Source: UMGS1519 sp963621885
GTDB lineage: Bacteria > Actinomycetota > Coriobacteriia > Coriobacteriales > Eggerthellaceae
NCBI GenBank assembly: GCA_963621885.1
Contig: CAVFFT010000045.1
Coordinates: 1-46,188, forward strand
Direction: 5' to 3'
DNA: 46,188 bases
In this document: one piece after another, positions 42,056-46,188 of the stretch
Numbering within the stretch: position 1 is the stretch's first letter
Layout: every line of letters begins with the position of its first letter
Notes under the pieces: model-generated
The model's database searches: none
Seen by the model: only the letters and a program-made list of their open reading frames with translations
Told to the model about the DNA's origin: nothing
Program-made: the position numbers and the translations under genes

Positions 42056-43942
42056 ATGGCAGACGAAATGCAGGATTCGCGGGATACGCTTGCCGGCGCC
42101 GACGCGCCTGCTCCTGAAAAGGCTCCCGCGCGCCGTCCCCGCAAGAAGGCTGTTGCCGATGCTCCTTCCCCCGAAGGGGAAAGCGCGCCGGCGGAGCCGA
42201 AGAAGCCCGTCCGTCGCACCCGGAAGGCAGCGCCCGTTGCGGAAGAGGCTGCTGGCGAAGAGAAGCCGAAGCGCCGCACCCGCGTGCGCAAGGAGGAGCC
42301 GAAAGGCGATTCTTCCATGTCTCCTTCTTCTGAGGCGCCGGTAGACGCCAAGCCGCAAGAGGCGTCCGAAGAGGCGCCGAAAGACGCGGTGAAGGATGCG
42401 CCGAAGGACGCGCCGGCGAAGGCTCCGCGTCGTTCGCGGACGGTGCGTGTTCCGGCGGCTTCTGCTGAAGAGGCCAAGACTCCTGCGGTGTCCGGCGGGG
42501 AAGGCAAGGCGGATGAGCCGGCGGCGGATGCGCAGCGTCCGCAGCGGCATCAGGATTCCCATCAGAACGGCAATGGGGCGGGTGCGAACCGCCGTCGCCA
42601 GCGTCGTGACAAGCATCAGCGCAATGGCGGCCGTGGTCGCAACCAGGTCGTCGAGCCCAAGGTGAACAAGGACGAGCTGGCCAAGCTGAAGGTTGCCGAG
42701 CTTCGTGAGAAGGCGGCCGAACTCGAGATCGACGCGCATGGCCTTCTGAAAGCGGATCTTGTCGAAGCGGTTTTCCAGGAGACGATGAAGCGCGAAGGCT
42801 TCAGGAACGTTTCCGGCATTCTCGATATCATGCCTGATGGATACGGTTTCGTGCGGACGAAGGGCTATCTCCCGAGCGAAGGGGATGCCTACGTCAACCA
42901 GAGCATGATCCGCCGCAACCACCTGCGTAAAGGCGACGAGATTTCCGGTCGCATGCGTCCGCCGCGCGACAATGAGAAATTCGGCGCGATCCAGCGTCTC
43001 GACACCGTGAACGGACACAACCCCGAAGAACTTGTCAATCGCGTGAAGTTCTCGGATCTCACACCTATCTTCCCTGATGAGCGCCTGACGATGGAGCACG
43101 GGAAGAACACCGTGACCGCGCGCGTCATCGATCTGACGGCGCCTATCGGCAAGGGTCAGCGTGGCCTTATCGTTTCGCCGCCGAAGGCGGGCAAGACGAC
43201 GGTGCTGAAGGATATCGCGGCGGCAATCACCGCGAACAATCCCGAGGTCTACCTGATGTGCCTTTTGGTGGACGAGCGTCCTGAAGAAGTGACCGACATG
43301 GAGCGCTCGATCAAGGGCGAGGTCATTGCCTCGACCTTCGACATGCCCTCCGAGAACCACATCGCGGTTGCCGAGCTTGTGATCGAACGCGCGAAGCGCA
43401 TGGTGGAAGACGGCCGCGACGTCGTCATCCTGCTTGACTCGATCACGCGTCTCGCACGCGCCTATAACCTGGCGCAGCCGGCATCGGGCCGCGTTCTTTC
43501 CGGCGGCGTCGATTCGACCGCCCTCTATCCGCCGAAGCGTTTCCTTGGCGCGGCGCGCAATATCGAGAATGGCGGCAGCCTCACGATTCTCGCGTCGGCG
43601 CTTATCGAAACCGGCTCGAAGATGGACGAGGTCATCTTCGAGGAGTTCAAGGGCACGGGTAACATGGAGCTTCGCCTGGACCGCAGCCTTGCGGACCGCC
43701 GAATCTTCCCGGCCATCGACCCGGTGACTTCGGGCACGCGCCGCGAAGACCTGCTGCTTGATCCTCAGCAGGCTCCGCTCATCTGGGCGGTGCGTCGCAT
43801 TCTCGCGAATCTCAACAATACCGAGCGCGCGATGAATATGCTTATCAAGAGCCTGCGACAGACGGATACGAACACGGAATTCCTGCTGAAGACGGCAAAG
43901 AAGATGCAGGGCCGTGCGGCAAACGACATCGTGGAGTTCTAG
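42056..43942 (+). CDS. rho: Transcription termination factor Rho with long disordered N-terminal region
   Basis: 628 residues. About 200 N-terminal residues are Ala/Pro/Lys/Glu/Arg-rich low complexity, ending in a basic Arg/Asn/Gln/Gly stretch (ANRRRQRRDKHQRNGGRGRNQ). Then Rho_N (about 202-240, KDELAKLKVAELREKAAELEIDAHGLLKADLVEAVF), the cold-shock-like RNA-binding domain (ISGILDIMPDGYGFVRTKGYLPSEGDAYVNQSMIRR), and the hexameric ATPase with Walker A PPKAGKTT (375-382, Lys380), Walker B VVILLDS (Asp461), and the Q/R loops (GGVDSTALYPPKRFLGAARN, FEEFKGTGNMEL). Such basic inserts are known in high-GC Gram-positive Rho and increase RNA binding. It starts 1 bp after tal with no strong ribosome site of its own. 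Confidence 0.97.
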   Translation: MADEMQDSRDTLAGADAPAPEKAPARRPRKKAVADAPSPEGESAPAEPKKPVRRTRKAAPVAEEAAGEEKPKRRTRVRKEEPKGDSSMSPSSEAPVDAKPQEASEEAPKDAVKDAPKDAPAKAPRRSRTVRVPAASAEEAKTPAVSGGEGKADEPAADAQRPQRHQDSHQNGNGAGANRRRQRRDKHQRNGGRGRNQVVEPKVNKDELAKLKVAELREKAAELEIDAHGLLKADLVEAVFQETMKREGFRNVSGILDIMPDGYGFVRTKGYLPSEGDAYVNQSMIRRNHLRKGDEISGRMRPPRDNEKFGAIQRLDTVNGHNPEELVNRVKFSDLTPIFPDERLTMEHGKNTVTARVIDLTAPIGKGQRGLIVSPPKAGKTTVLKDIAAAITANNPEVYLMCLLVDERPEEVTDMERSIKGEVIASTFDMPSENHIAVAELVIERAKRMVEDGRDVVILLDSITRLARAYNLAQPASGRVLSGGVDSTALYPPKRFLGAARNIENGGSLTILASALIETGSKMDEVIFEEFKGTGNMELRLDRSLADRRIFPAIDPVTSGTRREDLLLDPQQAPLIWAVRRILANLNNTERAMNMLIKSLRQTDTNTEFLLKTAKKMQGRAANDIVEF

Positions 43943-43975
43943 ACGCCACGCACTGATACGCCATAAAAGGGATGG

Positions 43976-44001
43976 GCGGCATGCGACATATCGCATGCCG
44001 C
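43976..44001. other. Inverted repeat downstream of rho
   Basis: gcggcatgcga (43976-43986) pairs perfectly with tcgcatgccgc (43991-44001); outer bases ggga/tccc extend it. There is no T run, so it may be a weak terminator or a 3'-end stabilising structure. Confidence 0.55.
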
Positions 44002-44111
44002 GTCCCATAAAGGCGGATAATGCAAGCGTAAAATGACTTTCACGATGAATGAATGATGGCTTGGGCAAGGCTTCAAGCAGGATGTGCCTGATCCTACGAG
44101 GAGATGCGGAT

Positions 44112-46181
44112 ATGGCAGAGATGAACGAAAGCGGACGGGACTCCCGTTCTTGGCAGGGAAGCGGCGTGAAGTGGCCTGTGCGCGCCGTTGTGACAGCGGG
44201 CATGCCTTATGGCAACAAGGCGTTGCATTTCGGTCATGTGGGCGGGGTGTTTGTTCCCGCCGACTGCTTCGCGCGTTTTCTGAAGGACCGCATTGGCGCC
44301 GATAACGTGCGTTTTGTCAGCGGCACGGACTGCTTCGGAAGCCCCATCAACGAGGGCTACCGGAAGAAGGTTGCCAACGAGGGCTTCACGGGCACCATTG
44401 AAGACTACGTGCAGGCGAACCATGACGCGCAGAAGGCGACGCTTGACGCTTTCGAAATTGGCCTCGACATCTACGAGGGCAGCAATATCGGCGTCGCGGG
44501 CGAGACGCATCACGCTTTCACGCAAGAGGTGATTCGCCGGCTGTATGAAAACGGCTATCTCGAAAAGCGCGAGACGCTTCAGTTCTATGATCCGCAAGCC
44601 GGCACCTTCCTGAATGGCCGTCAGGTTGAAGGCCATTGTCCGGTGCAGGGTTGCAAGGGCGAGAAGGCCTATGCAGACGAATGCGATCTGGGCCATCAGT
44701 TCGACCCGGCGGAGCTTATCGCGCCGAAGTCGACTTTGACGGGCCAGGTGCCCGAATTGCGTCCGGCACCCAACTGGTATTTCACGCTTCCTGATTTCGC
44801 CGATGTGGTTGCCGCCTATGTCGAGGATTGTGAGCAGCAGGGTGCGCGTCCTCTGGTGGGGCAGACCATTTCGGAATTCCTCGCGAAGCCGATCATTTTC
44901 GTGAACACGCGCGATGAGGCGCAGGAGCGTTACCTCGCTCTGGCGGACACGCTTCCCGAGCATACCTTCCGTGAGCCGGTGGCGGGCAAGTCGAGCTTCG
45001 AACTCGAGTTCGCGAATATCAACGACCGCGACATCGCGCGCGACGCGCTGATGGCGGCGGGTCTGCGCATTCGCACGGGAAAGACACTCGTGCCGTTCCG
45101 CATAACGGGCAATATCAACTGGGGCATTCCGGTTCCCGCGCTTGAGTCCGATATGGAGGGGCTGACGGTGTGGTGCTGGCCGGAGAGCCTGTGGGCGCCC
45201 ATTTCGTTCACGCAGGCGATTGCGAAGAAACGGGGCCTGCCCGATGACGACTGGAAGCTTTTCTGGACGCGCAAGGACGCGACGGTATACCAGTTCATCG
45301 GCCAGGACAACCTGTATTTCTATGGCGTTGCGCAGCCGGCCCTGTGGGTTGGGTTGCAGGAGGGCGCGACACGTGAGCTCGATCCTGAGGAAGGACAGCT
45401 TCAGCAGTCGCATCTCATCGCCAACCATCACATCCTCTACGGCAAGACCAAGGCGTCGTCGTCGGGCGCGCTCAAGCCGCCTTCCGCGAACGAGCTTCTG
45501 GAGCATTACACGGCCGAACAGCTGCGTGCCCATTTTCTCGCGCTTGCGCTTGATCAGCGTGCGGTCGCGTTCAAGCCGAAGGTCTTCGATCCCGATCCGG
45601 CGACGAGGGACAACCCCCGCATCTCCGATCCGGTGCTGAAAGAGGGAAGCCTGCTCACCAAGGTCTTCAACCGTTTGGCCCGAAGCTGCTTCTACGAGGC
45701 GAAGAACAATTTCGATTGCTGCATGCCGTTGGGTCAGCCGAGCGACGAGGTGCTCGATGAGGCGCATAAGACGCTTACGCGCTACGAGGAGACGATGGCG
45801 CGCACCGAGCTCCATACGATCATGCAGATCATGGACGAGTTCATCCGCTGGTCGAACAAGCGCTGGAGCGCGGGCATCAAGAGCATCGAGAAGGCGGAAG
45901 ATCCCGCGGCGCTTGAGGACGAGCGTCGTCAGCTTCTGGTTGATTGCTTCTACCTGCTGCGCGTGTGCACGCTGCTCATGCATCCGGTGGCGCCCAAGGG
46001 CTGCGAGATGATCTGCGAGTACTTCCAGATTGATCCGGAGCGCTTCTTCAGCTGGGATGTGCCTTTCGTGGGCATGGACGAGCTGTGCCCGCCGGAAAGT
46101 GTGGCCCAGGGCGCGCATCCTGTTCTGGAGCTTGCGCCGCGGGTCGATTTCTTCCCGGCGCATCCGAGCCAGTTCAAGTAG
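44112..46181 (+). CDS. metG: Methionyl-tRNA synthetase-like class I aminoacyl-tRNA synthetase, divergent
   Basis: 689 residues from the ATG at 44112 (GAGGAG 8 bases upstream). MetRS-type order: TAGMPYGNKALHFGH with the HIGH motif as HFGH (39-42), VSGTDCFGSP (Asp73), YDPQAGTFL...GHCPVQGCKGEKAYADECDLGH, a zinc-knuckle-like C/C/C/H set (176, 181, 191, 195), ELIAPKSTLTGQVPELR, then an added segment of about 60 residues (about 260-320), RITGNINWGIPVP, FIGQDNLYFYGVAQPALW, and an anticodon-binding helical domain (FNRLARSCFYEAKN...FIRWSNKRWSAG). The KMSKS loop reads GKTKASSSG (444-452): the catalytic second Lys is absent. No C-terminal EMAP/Trbp111 domain. It could be the cell's MetRS or a paralogue with another task; no second metG is in view. 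Confidence 0.8.
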   Translation: MAEMNESGRDSRSWQGSGVKWPVRAVVTAGMPYGNKALHFGHVGGVFVPADCFARFLKDRIGADNVRFVSGTDCFGSPINEGYRKKVANEGFTGTIEDYVQANHDAQKATLDAFEIGLDIYEGSNIGVAGETHHAFTQEVIRRLYENGYLEKRETLQFYDPQAGTFLNGRQVEGHCPVQGCKGEKAYADECDLGHQFDPAELIAPKSTLTGQVPELRPAPNWYFTLPDFADVVAAYVEDCEQQGARPLVGQTISEFLAKPIIFVNTRDEAQERYLALADTLPEHTFREPVAGKSSFELEFANINDRDIARDALMAAGLRIRTGKTLVPFRITGNINWGIPVPALESDMEGLTVWCWPESLWAPISFTQAIAKKRGLPDDDWKLFWTRKDATVYQFIGQDNLYFYGVAQPALWVGLQEGATRELDPEEGQLQQSHLIANHHILYGKTKASSSGALKPPSANELLEHYTAEQLRAHFLALALDQRAVAFKPKVFDPDPATRDNPRISDPVLKEGSLLTKVFNRLARSCFYEAKNNFDCCMPLGQPSDEVLDEAHKTLTRYEETMARTELHTIMQIMDEFIRWSNKRWSAGIKSIEKAEDPAALEDERRQLLVDCFYLLRVCTLLMHPVAPKGCEMICEYFQIDPERFFSWDVPFVGMDELCPPESVAQGAHPVLELAPRVDFFPAHPSQFK

Positions 46182-46188
46182 GCGCGGC

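Noticed and set aside
42023..46163. 726- and 689-residue minus-strand frames opposite rho and metG
   Set aside because: Arg/His-rich shadows of conserved coding sequence, with no ribosome site.

Overview
The window is high-GC (roughly 60%), gene-dense bacterial DNA. The order mraZ-rsmH-ftsL-ftsI-murE-murF-mraY-murD-ftsW-murG-murC-murB-ftsQ-ftsZ-yfiH-yggS-sepF-yggT-divIVA is a Gram-positive/actinobacterial dcw cluster. It has SepF and DivIVA and no ftsA between ftsQ and ftsZ. MurE carries the DNPR motif linked to meso-diaminopimelate. Rho has the long Ala/Pro/Lys/Glu-rich N-terminal extension common in high-GC Gram-positives. Together with the anaerobe-type Old Yellow Enzyme relative and a CBS-domain family II pyrophosphatase, this suggests a member of the Coriobacteriia (Eggerthellaceae-like). 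That placement is my inference from gene content, not from a database search.

Left part (1-8.6 kb), mixed orientation: the tail of a P27-type phage terminase small subunit at the edge; a SAM methyltransferase with an internal degenerate repeat; a stand-alone murB; a divergent CapA-like membrane-anchored protein; two small paralogous proteins of about 100 residues (4773-5072 and 8210-8515); a CBS-containing manganese pyrophosphatase; and a single-domain NADH:flavin oxidoreductase. From 8.9 to 12.8 kb there are carB (without carA) and a LOG-family protein on the minus strand. A polytopic membrane transporter with a long leader lies at 13.3-14.9 kb, closed by a strong terminator.

Central part (15.5-36.5 kb): the dcw cluster, about 19 genes on the plus strand, often overlapping or spaced by a few bases. 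Likely promoters lie before mraZ and ftsZ, both with a TTGCAA -35 element. Terminators lie after ftsZ and after divIVA. The products make UDP-MurNAc-pentapeptide and lipid II (MurE, F, D, C, B, G and MraY), polymerise septal peptidoglycan (FtsW, FtsI) and form the divisome (FtsZ, SepF, FtsQ, FtsL, DivIVA).

Right part (36.6-46.2 kb): the RNase P RNA gene; a convergent EamA transporter whose 3' end overlaps it; thiamine pyrophosphokinase and ThiD; a FIST-domain protein; a TalC-type transaldolase followed closely by rho; and a methionyl-tRNA synthetase-like protein with an altered KMSKS loop.

The main oddities are the divergent MetRS-like protein, the pair of unknown small proteins (one beside the flavin oxidoreductase), two complete and dissimilar murB genes, recurrent GC-rich minisatellite-like repeats in spacers and inside genes, and paired TGGGA/TCCCA boxes upstream of mraZ. 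I did not find a clear new defence or CRISPR-type system.
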